NCBI GenBank assembly: GCA_963702765.1
Contig: CAVPEB010000037.1
Span: forward strand, 1 to 64,000
DNA length: 64,000 nucleotides
Direction: 5' to 3'
Origin: DATMNR01 sp963702765
GTDB taxonomy: Bacteria > Chloroflexota > Ktedonobacteria > Ktedonobacterales > Ktedonobacteraceae
Made by a program: the position numbers and the translations under genes. A model generated the notes under the pieces. The model made no database searches. It had not been told where the DNA came from and worked only from the letters and a program-made list of their open reading frames with translations. How positions within the stretch are numbered: the first letter of the stretch is position 1; each line of letters begins with the position of its first letter. Of this stretch, positions 18,160 to 27,568 are shown one piece after another.

Positions 18160-20097
18160 TTATTGCATGCCGACAAGGCGCCAGACATCCAGAGGTTCGG
18201 CTTTATTCTTCACTTTCAGTGGGGGCAGCTTTGTAACCTGAACATGCTGACGCACCCGTGTGAATGTCGAGTGATTCAGCATGATATTATTGTCCTTGGC
18301 TTCTTGCTGGAGGCGCGCTGCAACGTTGACCACATCTCCAATAGCTGTGTAGTTTTGGATGCGGTCACGCGAGCCGATATTGCCAACCATCGCCTCACCC
18401 GTATTCACACCTATGCCAAATGAATACAGCGCTTCTTGCGGCCTCGTTCTTTGATACTCCAATATTGCCAAACGCATCTTCCAGGCCGCACGAACTGCCC
18501 GCATTACATGATCGTTCTGGGGCAAAGGTGCATTGAAAATTGCCATTAGTGCATCTCCCCAGAATCCGGTTACGGTGCCTTCTTCATCCCAAATCTCTTT
18601 GACCATAATCTCCAGGTAGGTATTGAGCAAGGTCATCACTTCTTTAGAAGTTTTATGTTCGCTCAGGCTGGTAAAGCCACGAAAATCGGCTGCAATGACC
18701 GAAATTTCTTTTGTTTCGCCACCCAGGTTGAGAGCACTCGGATTCTCGATGAGTTGTTGTACCACATTAGGATGAACGAAACGACCAAAGATGCGACGTA
18801 TGTCTTTGGCCTTCGCCTCGGCACGCTTGAGTTCGGTGCGGTCATCTATAACGAGCGCCGTTCCTATGGGAGGAGTTTGAGGATTCTCGCGCAACGAAGA
18901 GACATAGAACGTCAAATTGACCTTGCCTCGTCCAACAATCTCACATTCAACGCTATCTGGCACAATGGTGCCATGGCTATGCTGTATACCCGCATTTTGT
19001 AGAAGTTCGATTAAGCCAATCTGCGGCAAAAATCGAAAAACATCCTGATAATGTTTACCAACAGCCAGCAAAGGATTGATGCGCAGGATCATACCCGCCG
19101 CGTCATTAAATTTGGTAATGATGCCAGATGAGTCGGTAGTAACTACGCCATTGGCTATAGATGCGAAGATGTTATCCATATAGTGTTTGTCTTCTTCGAC
19201 GGTTCGTAATGCTTTATTGAGATCGGCGAAAAGACGGGCGTTGTCAATGGCAATAGCCGCCTGGTGACAGAAAGCCAGCAGGAGATCGCGGTGCTTGTCG
19301 CTAAATATGTTTGCATTGATACGGCTGTCGACATAGACCGCGCCAATGCAGTGATCGCGCACAACGAGAGGGACACACATGATCGAGCGAATGCCAAATT
19401 CCATGATGCTCTCCTGTGCCTTCAATGCATCATCGACCTGCGCATCATCAGTCAACACCGGTTCGCGCGTGCGCACAACCCGATCAACCGTGCTACGGCT
19501 GATCTGAAACTCACTAAGATCGATCGTTCTTTGTTGCTTGTCCCGTGCAATCTTAAATTCAAGTGTATTGGTGGCAGGATTGAGTAAAACGAGGAAGCCC
19601 CGCTCAGCTTTTACCACATCGATTACTTCATCCATAACCAGGAGCAACACTTTGTCGAACTCAAGCGTCGAGTTGAGTACCCTGGCAATTTCGTAGAGAG
19701 TCTCCAGTTCGTTTCGCTCGCGTTGAAGGTTAAAAATGCTTGTATTAAGGACCTCACGCTCGCGTTCGAAATTGCCTGTGGGAGAAGCGAGGGGTCGTGA
19801 CGAGGAAGGAGCAAGAGACACCTGAGCCTGCTCTAATTGCTCTCGTAATGAATTTATGACACGCTGTCCAGCCTGGTTAAACCGACTTAATTCAAGGTCT
19901 GCAGTGCGGCAGACACGCAAGGAGTCACTGAGCAAACGGACTCGTTCATCACTTGCCTGTCCAGCAAAGGTGCCTTCGACAGCCACTTCCAATTTACGTG
20001 TATGTTCATGTAGCATGCGCGAGATACGCATAAGGGCGTCGCCGAGCGAACGTAAATCATTATCCGCATTCAATCCTGGATCAGGCGTTACAGCCAC
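18160..20097 (-). CDS. GAF-PAS class III adenylate/guanylate cyclase
   Basis: 645-residue soluble signalling protein. Order of parts: coiled N-terminus (about 1-145), GAF domain (about 150-300, 'LLVMDEVIDVVKAERGFL'), PAS domain (about 310-430), and a C-terminal class III cyclase domain (about 455-640). The cyclase has both metal aspartates in AADFRGFTSLS and FWGDALMAIF, plus YTAIGDVVNVAARLQ. It would make cAMP or cGMP in response to a ligand or redox cue; which nucleotide is not clear. No membrane segment is seen. The GTG start at 20097 has GGAGG ahead of it. Confidence 0.9.
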   Translation of the reverse strand: MAVTPDPGLNADNDLRSLGDALMRISRMLHEHTRKLEVAVEGTFAGQASDERVRLLSDSLRVCRTADLELSRFNQAGQRVINSLREQLEQAQVSLAPSSSRPLASPTGNFEREREVLNTSIFNLQRERNELETLYEIARVLNSTLEFDKVLLLVMDEVIDVVKAERGFLVLLNPATNTLEFKIARDKQQRTIDLSEFQISRSTVDRVVRTREPVLTDDAQVDDALKAQESIMEFGIRSIMCVPLVVRDHCIGAVYVDSRINANIFSDKHRDLLLAFCHQAAIAIDNARLFADLNKALRTVEEDKHYMDNIFASIANGVVTTDSSGIITKFNDAAGMILRINPLLAVGKHYQDVFRFLPQIGLIELLQNAGIQHSHGTIVPDSVECEIVGRGKVNLTFYVSSLRENPQTPPIGTALVIDDRTELKRAEAKAKDIRRIFGRFVHPNVVQQLIENPSALNLGGETKEISVIAADFRGFTSLSEHKTSKEVMTLLNTYLEIMVKEIWDEEGTVTGFWGDALMAIFNAPLPQNDHVMRAVRAAWKMRLAILEYQRTRPQEALYSFGIGVNTGEAMVGNIGSRDRIQNYTAIGDVVNVAARLQQEAKDNNIMLNHSTFTRVRQHVQVTKLPPLKVKNKAEPLDVWRLVGMQ

Positions 20098-20397
20098 GTT
20101 GTCCTCCGTGCTAGATAGTACGACCCACTCTTACTCGCCACCTTCGGTGGCCAAGAAGTAGTTTTTCTGGGGACACCCCAGTCCCCAGCAGTGGGCTTTG
20201 CCCCCTGCACCCATGACTTTATATAAGTTCAGAGTAAGCTTGTACTGGTATAGACGCTCATGCCCATCCATTATAGCATATGAGAATATCCAGGTGATTA
20301 TAAAAAGATCGACTGCACGGGTATGCCATCGCTTCACGCGAATAGCGGGTAATACGGGCATCATTGAACAGGGTATACCCTGGAGTCGCACTGTCCC
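20098..20397. repeat. Intergenic region with two perfect hairpins
   Basis: GCCACC-TTC-GGTGGC at 20137-20151 and CTGGGG-ACA-CCCCAG at 20167-20181, followed by a GC-rich CCCCAGCAGTGGGC stretch to about 20215. The rest of this 300-base gap shows no gene. The hairpin block has the look of an interspersed repeat; it lies between the cyclase start and the epimerase stop. Confidence 0.45.
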
Positions 20398-21297
20398 TTA
20401 TATTCCATGTTCTTTCATGTAGGTAGCGAACGACATGGGAGTAAAAGCAAAATCGCGTTCAACACTTTGCAGGTCAGTAATATTATCAAACGTGAAAAGG
20501 GTCATCGCAGCTTTCGTAATCGGGGGATGAGGTAATACAGCCTCCATGACTGCTGCGCCTATAGCAACCAAAGGTATCGGGGCTGGCGCTTTGAATCGTT
20601 GCTTATGCATGGTCTTCATCAAAACATTAATGATCTGGGTAAAGGAGTAATACTCAGGGCCGCCAATTGTATACGTTCTTTTTGTCGTATGCTCTGGGTC
20701 TTCCAAAACTTTGATAATCACAGTGACGACGTCCTCTACCCAGATCGGCTGAAACATAATCTTGCCATTGCCGATCAGTGGTACGACGGGAGCAGTGCGT
20801 ATGAGATCGGCCAACCCCTTCACAAAAGGCGCGTTCTTACCGAATAACACGGATGGCTGGATAATTGTCCAGTCCAGGCCACTTTCCTTGAGCATCTTCT
20901 CCGAGAGGTAACGTCCCTGCATATAGCTGCCAGATTTATCGGGTTTCGTGCCCAGGCCGCTAATTTCAATAATACGCTTCACGCCTGCTTTTTTAGCTGC
21001 CTTGATCAGGTTTGCCGTACCCTGAACATTGGTTTTTTCATACTCGTTACCTGTTGATTGTTTATTGTCGGCAGTCAGAAAAGCCGCGTGAACGATTGTA
21101 TCAATACCATGAACAGCAGCATCAAGAGAAGTGAGGGATGTTGTTTCTCCAATTACCAGTTCTACCTTACTAGAAGGTAACATGCGCTTCGCGCGATTGA
21201 TATCGCGAACCAGGCAGCGTGGGCGTTCACCCTGAGCAACAAGGCGAGCGACAAGGTGACGTCCAACATAGCCCGTTGCCCCAGTTATAAGTATCAT
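20398..21297 (-). CDS. NAD(P)-binding epimerase/NmrA-like protein
   Basis: 299 residues, short-chain dehydrogenase fold. The dinucleotide-binding Gly motif GATGYVGRHLVARL starts at residue 5, followed by LDAAVHGIDTIVHAAF and GVKRIIEISGLGT. It resembles atypical SDRs of the NmrA/complex I 39-kDa-like group rather than sugar-nucleotide epimerases; the usual YxxxK pair is not obvious (SYMQGRYLSEKML is the nearest). Function may be redox sensing or quinone/lipid related; not resolved. Confidence 0.82.
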   Translation of the reverse strand: MILITGATGYVGRHLVARLVAQGERPRCLVRDINRAKRMLPSSKVELVIGETTSLTSLDAAVHGIDTIVHAAFLTADNKQSTGNEYEKTNVQGTANLIKAAKKAGVKRIIEISGLGTKPDKSGSYMQGRYLSEKMLKESGLDWTIIQPSVLFGKNAPFVKGLADLIRTAPVVPLIGNGKIMFQPIWVEDVVTVIIKVLEDPEHTTKRTYTIGGPEYYSFTQIINVLMKTMHKQRFKAPAPIPLVAIGAAVMEAVLPHPPITKAAMTLFTFDNITDLQSVERDFAFTPMSFATYMKEHGI

Positions 21298-21394
21298 CGA
21301 TTTCTCCTTAATTGATCTATATCATGTATATGAGACGCGTACCTTGAAGAATTCAGGGAATACAGTGTTGGTGCTTTAGAGATCATCTTCTATC

Positions 21395-21551
21395 TGTCAT
21401 CCTGAGCGTTAACTCGTTCCTCTCACTAATCGCCTGTCATCTCTGAGCGTCAGCGAAGGATCTCGTAAGCCCGTTGGGAAGCTCCTTCGCTCCGCTTAAA
21501 ATGACAAATGTGTGTCCAGAATGACAGGTGTGCGCTCAGGATGACAGGCGA
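21395..21551. repeat. Repeat cluster built on TGTCATCCTGAGCG
   Basis: The motif TGTCATCCTGAGCG and its inverse CGCTCAGGATGACA recur at 21395, 21434, 21483 and 21532, with AGCGAAGGATCTCG between them. This is a known kind of interspersed palindromic repeat found in many bacteria; here several units are arranged in both orientations. Confidence 0.6.
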
Positions 21552-21724
21552 GTACTCTATAAGTTCGCAAACCCCTGTGTCATACCTTAACAATCACGCT
21601 TGAGTCAATACATCCAAGTCAAATGTCACAGAAACAACTCTACATTGTAAGTATAGTACCAGAACGAAGATAAGACTAGCGAGTAGAGACATGAATTGAA
21701 AGGTGGGTAGACCCATGTAATCAG

Positions 21725-21895
21725 AGAGATGAAACTGTTTCGCACTAGATGTTGCTGCATGAAACCACTGGATATTACGATATATGTTGGCAAACAAGAT
21801 ACAAATAAACAGTTTTCGAGATAAACAGCTACTCATCACGAGAGAGCAAACTGTTTAGAGCGAGATGCTGCTTCATAAAGAACAACTAGATATAA
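21725..21895. repeat. Diverged tandem duplication
   Basis: The block starting GAGAGATGAAACTGTTT at 21725 is repeated about 116 bases later as GAGAGCAAACTGTTT at 21841; both continue with AGATG(T/C)TGCT(G/T)CAT. The similarity is moderate and was judged by eye. Confidence 0.4.
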
Positions 21896-22468
21896 GAGGT
21901 AAATTAGATAGGTTGGAGGTAAATAGAGTATATGGTTATAGATGTTTGCATGCAAGGTTAAGATGAGGATAACTTGTTCTCGGGGTTCGGTAAGTGCAGT
22001 AACTAACAGCTCCAGGAACTGGTTCCGCTTTTTTCTGTGTGCTTGTTTGGGTGAACAGTTCTTAGAATAGGTCAACACAAACAAGCACTTTTGTTCTCTT
22101 GTGCCTCGTCAACGTGTTAGACAGTTGATGAAGCTCGCGTGCAGAGTCCTCTTCAAGTTATGGCGTATAGAGATCAGACTCTTGTCAGGCAGAAGCTCGG
22201 ACAGTGACAGTGACAGAGACTAGAGTGGACGCATGCCTGGGACGATCGGATACAGATATATATACGCTTCACTGACAGGCACCCCACTCTGCTCTAGAAG
22301 AGGCAACAGCACAGACATAATGACACTCGACTTACATGATATACTCGACAAGATAATGGATAGCAGTAGTGCATATTGTTGGATTGGTAGTATTGTCTCA
22401 AGAGTGCTAGCTAAGGTACTGGTGAGTTTGTCAATGAGAGTATATAGTACAAAGAAATAGAGCTGATC

Positions 22469-23135
22469 TTAAGGAAGGAAAGATTGCAGGATTTTATAAG
22501 GGTTGAGTGGCTCACTGGCTGGTGCTTGTATGTAAGCTTTTTCAAAGGCAGATGAAGTAGTAGTCTCGGGATCAGGACACACCTGTTGGAGCAAGGTGAA
22601 GAGCTCTTCAAAAAGGGCAGGATCATAGTTCTTGAGTGCATAAATAGAGATAGCTAATTACTGCTAGTAAGGGGGAAGGCACTCTTGACAGTTTTCTCTC
22701 TCAATATAGAAGGTACACACTGAGAGCTGGTACATTCTGCAGACCTATAACGCCTCAAGGAAGTGACGAGAAGAAAGTGCTTAAGGAGAGACTATCAGCA
22801 GAATAGATTAGGGCAGAAAGAATAGCTTCTCCAAGCGCCTTAAGGGGTTGCTCAAGAACTTGCCTGAGAATGTGGAGGCTGCTACAGAGAGGTATGAAAC
22901 GCTTTTGCAGGACAGTTTTGAGAAGAGTGAACACAGCTTTCTCACTATCAGCGTAAGAGCAAGAAAGAAACACGAAAGGAGAGGTGGGAGTAGCAAGCAG
23001 GTCGCTGGGATCGTAACCCAATCCTAATAACTCAGAAGTAAAAAAAAGGGAAGCACATAAGTGAGAAAGGAAATAGAGAGTGAGTATAGTAACACAGAGA
23101 TCACAGAGGCTCAAGAAATAGAAGCTAGTTCGCAC
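22469..23135 (-). pseudogene. Decayed reverse-strand gene, possibly TIR-domain
   Basis: Two coding-like pieces on the minus strand: 22755-23135 (126 codons) and 22469-22657 (63 codons, reading ...NYDPALFEELFTLLQQVCPDPE... to a stop), separated by stops. The first contains FVFLSCSYADSEKAVFTLL, then LEQPLKALGEAILSA and SADSLS, a pattern reminiscent of TIR domains (FISYS, w...I..AI, lxSxxSL). The match is by eye and weak; it could be another family. Confidence 0.25.
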
Positions 23136-23331
23136 GTCTAAAGCTAACTTAGAGTGGGAAAACGACTACAGGCTGAGTGAGTGACTCAAGAGTTCATTGG
23201 GCAAGCGCTCTTCTACGGTCATGATGGAGGCTCTTTCCTCGCAGCTAATCACTGCTTAGCGTGTCTCTTTCACTTCGCAGCAGGTGGACCATGCAACCAA
23301 TGATGCACATTTACAAAATAATGCAGACACT

Positions 23332-23386
23332 GTAGGTGCAGATTTATCGCGCGCACAGCAGATATATAGGCACTCTGTGACTTTCA
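23332..23386. repeat. Dispersed repeat, copy 2
   Basis: Second, diverged copy of the element at 15982-16035. It runs up to the stop codon of the MFS-like fragment on the other strand. Confidence 0.5.
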
Positions 23387-23492
23387 CGATATCCCTCTGA
23401 AAAAGGCATTCCTTAGCGCCTTTTCGCGCACGAACAGTACACTGATCGCAGCTACAACCAGAAAGATTGCAGCTACCGAAAAGACCATACGT
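23384..23492 (-). pseudogene. C-terminal fragment of a membrane transporter
   Basis: On the minus strand 35 codons read RMVFSVAAIFLVVAAISVLFVREKAL... to a stop at 23384, with a stop just upstream. One last transmembrane helix followed by a short basic tail is how MFS (EmrB/QacA-type) exporters end. No other part of the transporter remains. Confidence 0.35.
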
Positions 23493-23616
23493 TAAAGCAA
23501 TTCGAGGTTAGAGGTATCTGTCTCAAGCAGAAAGGAACAACGTGATGCCTGTTCAAGTAAGTACATTTAGATCTTTCTAGTGGCGTTCTGTTGTCTTGTC
23601 ATACTCCTGAGTTCTT

Positions 23617-24074
23617 GTGCTGTTGCTCAGATGTCCTGTGTGTCTTATCATGCTCGTGCTGGTGCTGACACGTCTTCTGTCTCTCACCATACCTTCTTCT
23701 GTGGGAACTACACTCTCGACTTACCGTCAGCATCGCAATGCCATCAGTGCCGTAGCCTGGTCTCTTGACTGGAAGTACCTGGCTTCTGTCAGTTATGATA
23801 AGACTGTGCAGGTCTGGGAGGTTGCAACGGGGAAGCACCTCTTCACCTATCACGGCCACTCGGACACAGTGACCGCCGTTGCCTGTCTCCCTACGGAAGC
23901 CAGCTCGCCTCTGCCAGTTTTGACAAAACTGTGCAGGTCTGGCAGAGCTTCACAGGACACCATAAACTGACGTACCATGGTCACTCCAATTGGGTCACGG
24001 CTGTCGCCTGTCCAAAGTGCGCATCCCCGTTGATCCCTCGGCAAACGATCTGGCACAAGACTTTGATAAGCTGA
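23617..24074 (+). pseudogene. WD40-repeat protein remnant
   Basis: Three WD40 blades can be read: YRQHRNAISAVAW...KTVQVWEVATGKHL, YHGHSDTVTAVA...QLASASFDKTVQVW and YHGHSNWVTAVA. The second blade is broken near 23885, where a base seems to be missing (tgtct for tggtct), and there is no plausible N-terminal domain. In this group of bacteria WD40 tails usually belong to large NTPase or kinase proteins; this is only a leftover. Confidence 0.7.
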
Positions 24075-24210
24075 TGTTACTATATTGTTGCCTATATGCA
24101 AGATAGCAAGACCCACAAGGAAGAAAGCTATAGTGTGATTGATTATCTTTCAGAGCCAAGCAATCGAGCATTTCAAGCTAAACAAATACATTTACCTATC
24201 CTTAAGGATA

Positions 24211-24239
24211 TTGACAAATACGTATACGCATGTTATTGT
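24211..24239 (+). promoter_or_regulatory. Promoter ahead of the MarR gene
   Basis: A perfect TTGACA at 24211-24216 is followed after 17 bases by TATTGT at 24234-24239. It lies about 40 bases before the first possible start of the regulator, next to ATGCAAATAT-rich sequence that could hold its operator. Confidence 0.5.
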
Positions 24240-24274
24240 TCTAGTAACACAAAGGTTGTTTATATGCAAATATT

Positions 24275-24770
24275 GTGGAGGTGCAAACAATTAACACTAA
24301 CGACCGTGAAATGCTTGCTCGAAGCATTGGTCAATTTCGGCGCGCAATCGTACGTGAGTTTGTTTTCAACATCTTGCACACGTTTATCGAATTCGATTAT
24401 TCACTTCCTCAACTTAGCAACCCTTTTATTGCTTGACGAAGAGGGTGAACTCACAATTAAGCAGGTGACTGAAATTCTAGGTCGATCAGTATCGGCTACC
24501 AGTCGCTTACTTGATCAGCTAGTTGAGCGCGGGATGGTGAGCCGACGGGAGGATGAACACGATCGCCGCTCGAAACGCATAGCCATTACTGAGAAAGGTA
24601 AAATGCTCATCGCCACGCTTGAACAGCGGCGCGCAGATGCTCAAATAGCAGTCATGGAATATTACTCGACTGAGGAACAAGCCGTAATTAATCGGGCGAT
24701 GGCCCTTCTTGCCGAAGCTGGTCAGAGAAGGAGACGCTATGACAATCCAGAGTCCACCACCACAGAATAG
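24275..24770 (+). CDS. MarR-family regulator (one frameshift)
   Basis: Winged-helix repressor of the MarR family, about 164 residues when repaired. The first part reads TNDREMLARSIGQFRRAI and continues to YSLPQL in the frame of GTG 24275/24281; the rest, ATLLLLDEEGELTIKQVTE (first helix of the DNA-binding domain) and DRRSKRIAITEKG (wing), reads one base later. Removing the A at about 24416 joins them. The true start is unsure: GTG 24275, GTG 24281 or ATG 24311; GGAGG at 24277-24281 does not fit any perfectly. An uninterrupted 224-codon frame from 24096 exists but its N-terminal half does not look like MarR. It overlaps the dikinase gene downstream and probably controls it. Confidence 0.75.
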
Positions 24771-27466
24771 CAAAATTCAGACGGAAATCGTACTACCGTT
24801 TAGTGTCATCAATCTCTCCTCGCTCCCCATTGTCGGCGGCAAGGCAGCAAATTTGGGAGAGATGATCCATGCCGGTTTGCCTGTGCCACCAGGTTTCTGT
24901 ATAACCACTACTGCCTATACACTCGTGGCTGAAGGATCCCATATTGAAACCCTACTGGAAGAACTGTCAACGACTGATACTAACGATGCTGTACGTGTGG
25001 CTAAAATTGCTACTGCCTTGCGAACCAGATTACTGGAAGCACCTATTCCATCCCATTTTGAGGAAGTAATCACTGACGCATATCGCAGGTTGGGAGATGG
25101 CGAATGTGTTCCTGTCGCGGTGCGCTCCTCTGCCACTGCCGAGGATTTACCCTATGCCAGCTTTGCTGGTCAGCAGGAAACCTATCTTAATATTGTCGGA
25201 ATCGATGCGCTGATCTTCGCTGTACGCCACTGTTGGTCCTCGCTCTGGACAGATCGCGCGGTAAGCTACCGTGCCAGCATCAGCATCGACCAGCGGAGTG
25301 TGCGTATCGCGGTCGCTATTCAACGCATGGTTGATGCTACTATATCTGGCATCCTCTTCACGGCAAATCCATTGACTGGCAAGCGCCACCAGGCAGTAAT
25401 TGATGCCAGCCATGGCCTGGGTGAGGCAATTGTCTCAGGTGTAGTCAACCCTGACCACTTCGTGATCAATACTCCTACTGGTGAGATTGTCGAGCGCCGT
25501 ATTGGTGACAAACGTGTAGCTATCCAGACTATGTCAGGAGGTGGCACGCAGCGCATTGAGCATGCAACTCAGATCAACGAGGCTTGTCTCACCGATGAGC
25601 AGATACGAGCACTTGCTGATCTTGGTGCGAAGGTCGAGGCTCACTATGACGTGCCACAAGATATAGAGTGGGCGATCAACGCCTCCAACCACATCTGGCT
25701 AACTCAGGCACGACCGATTACAACCCTCTATCCGTTGCCTGCCACTGCACCATCAACAGATGAGATCCTGCGTGTCTACTTTTCATTCAATGTCGTTCAG
25801 GGAGTGTATCGACCACTCACACCAATGGGGATCTCCTCTTTCCATCTCATGGCCTCGGCAATTGCAATAGCACTTGGTATGCCACCTGGCGATCCCCTGA
25901 TCGGTCCCAGCGTGCTTGTAGATGCAGCCTCTCGTCTTTTTATTGATGTGACCACCCCTTTGCGAAGTTCATTTGGGCGCAAAATTCTCATAGGCGTAGC
26001 AAAGCTTGGAGAGACACGCTCTGCTGGACTCTTTGAGCAGCTTATCGCTGATCCGCGCCTCTCGCTTGTTCCTGCTCGCCGCTGGAAGGTTGCGCACACT
26101 CTTGGTAAACTCTTAGCCCTCACACGAACCCCATTATATTTCCCTCAGGCGCTGTTCTGGCCTTCAGCAGCAGTATCACGAGTAGAACGCACGAGAACAC
26201 AATTGCAGGAAATCAAATCCGAAATCGAAAAAGCTGGCCCCGTCGGTTCTGTCGAACGCCTGACTGCGCTTGAGCAACTCCTGCTTGCCTGGATGCCGCG
26301 TACCTTTCCGAGAATGGTTCCGGTTTTCGTTTGCGGACTATTAGCCCACAATCTAGCAGGAAGGCTCCTGCGTGGTCTTGCTACAACAGATGAGCTACAA
26401 CGTGTGCTGCGTAGTCTTCCACATAATCCGACTACAGAGATGGATATTGCTCTTTGGAAGCTTACCTGCCTGATTCAGGCAGATCCAACCATCGCTCGCT
26501 ATCTCCGCGAAACGCCGCTCGAACAACAGGCACTTGACTATCTCACAAACAATATGCCTGAGTTCCTCCAGCAACAATTAAGCGAGTTTCTAAGCCTCTA
26601 TGGACATCGCGGAGTGGCCGAAATCGATTTAGGCTTACCTCGATGGTCAGAAGATCCAACGTATATCCTCAGCGTAGTCGCCAACTATCTCCAACTACAA
26701 GATCCAAACATGGCGCCAGATATCAAGTTTCAGCGGGGAGCACAGGAAGCCGAAGCAATGGTTATCGAACTCACCCAACGCACAACTCGTAAAGGACGAA
26801 TGCGTGGGCTGCTTGTTGGTTTTTTACTCAAACGAACACGTGCGCTAGCAGGGCTTCGCGAAATGCCAAAGTTCTGCATCGTCTATCTTCTGGCATGCAT
26901 CCGCGAACAACTTTGGTCTATTGGGGAGAAGTTGGTGCTAGCCGAGCGCCTGGAGAAAGCTGAAGACATCTTCTTCATCACTTTTTCTGAAGCATATGCA
27001 GCACTGGAAAGTACAGATATGCGCTCAATACTACCAGAACGCCGCGCTGCTTATGCTCACGAACTGAAACGTCGTCATGTACCTCGAGTCCTGCTCTCAG
27101 ATGGCACTGAACCAGGCACCAGGGCAGTGGTTGCTCAATCAAACGATGGCATCCTCAAAGGATCACCAGCCTCAGCAGGGGTAGTAACCGGGAAGGCGCG
27201 AGTGATTCTCGACCCGAGCAATGCCCATTTAGAACCTGGCGAAATTCTTATTGCACCTTCGACTGATCCCGGCTGGACTCCACTCTTCCTGACTGCTGGA
27301 GGCCTGGTAATGGAAATGGGCGGAGCTGATATCTCATGGTGCGGTTGTTGCTCGCGAATATGGCATTCCAGCCGTGGTCGGCGTCAGTGACGCCACGGAG
27401 CGCATCATTACGGGTCAAAACATTACTGTCGATGGGTCTAATGGAATAGTTTCTATCGAGCAGTGA
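24739..27466 (+). CDS. Rifampicin-phosphotransferase-like dikinase (one frameshift)
   Basis: PEP-synthase-type phosphotransferase. Order: ATP-grasp nucleotide domain (about 1-330: GGKAANLGEM, VAVRSSATAEDLPYASFAGQ, TVNPDHF-like VSGVVNPDHF), a long helical middle region (about 340-790), and a swivelling phospho-His domain at the C-terminus (about 820-908: GSPASAGVVTGKARV). No C-terminal PEP-binding barrel follows. This three-part layout and length (908 residues when repaired) match rifampicin phosphotransferases better than true PEP synthase (PpsA). The catalytic His (GGAISHGAVVARE) lies after a frameshift; removing the G at about 27328 restores it. AAGGAG precedes the ATG at 24739. The MarR gene upstream fits a drug-resistance role. 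Substrate is inferred, not shown. Confidence 0.8.
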
Positions 27467-27568
27467 AAGCCAGTTAGAGGCATCGTTCTATTCGAATGAA
27501 AAGTATGGAAACTTTAAGGCCCCACTTTCCATTTCTTTGATAATGAGTCGAGGACGATTGCATCAAAT

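Larger units (their letters stand above)
21552..23383. other. Non-coding stretch with decayed sequence
   Basis: No intact gene is seen over about 1.8 kb. It contains a diverged tandem duplication near 21725-21895, a possible decayed reverse-strand gene (22469-23135) and otherwise AT-rich sequence with only short, unconvincing reading frames. Confidence 0.5.

Noticed and set aside
18655..19587. Plus-strand frames opposite the cyclase gene
   Set aside because: Antisense shadows of a gene with clear GAF, PAS and cyclase motifs.
24096..24274. N-terminal extension of the MarR protein from 24096
   Set aside because: The residues do not resemble MarR helices, whereas another frame from 24275 does; the extension also covers the likely promoter.
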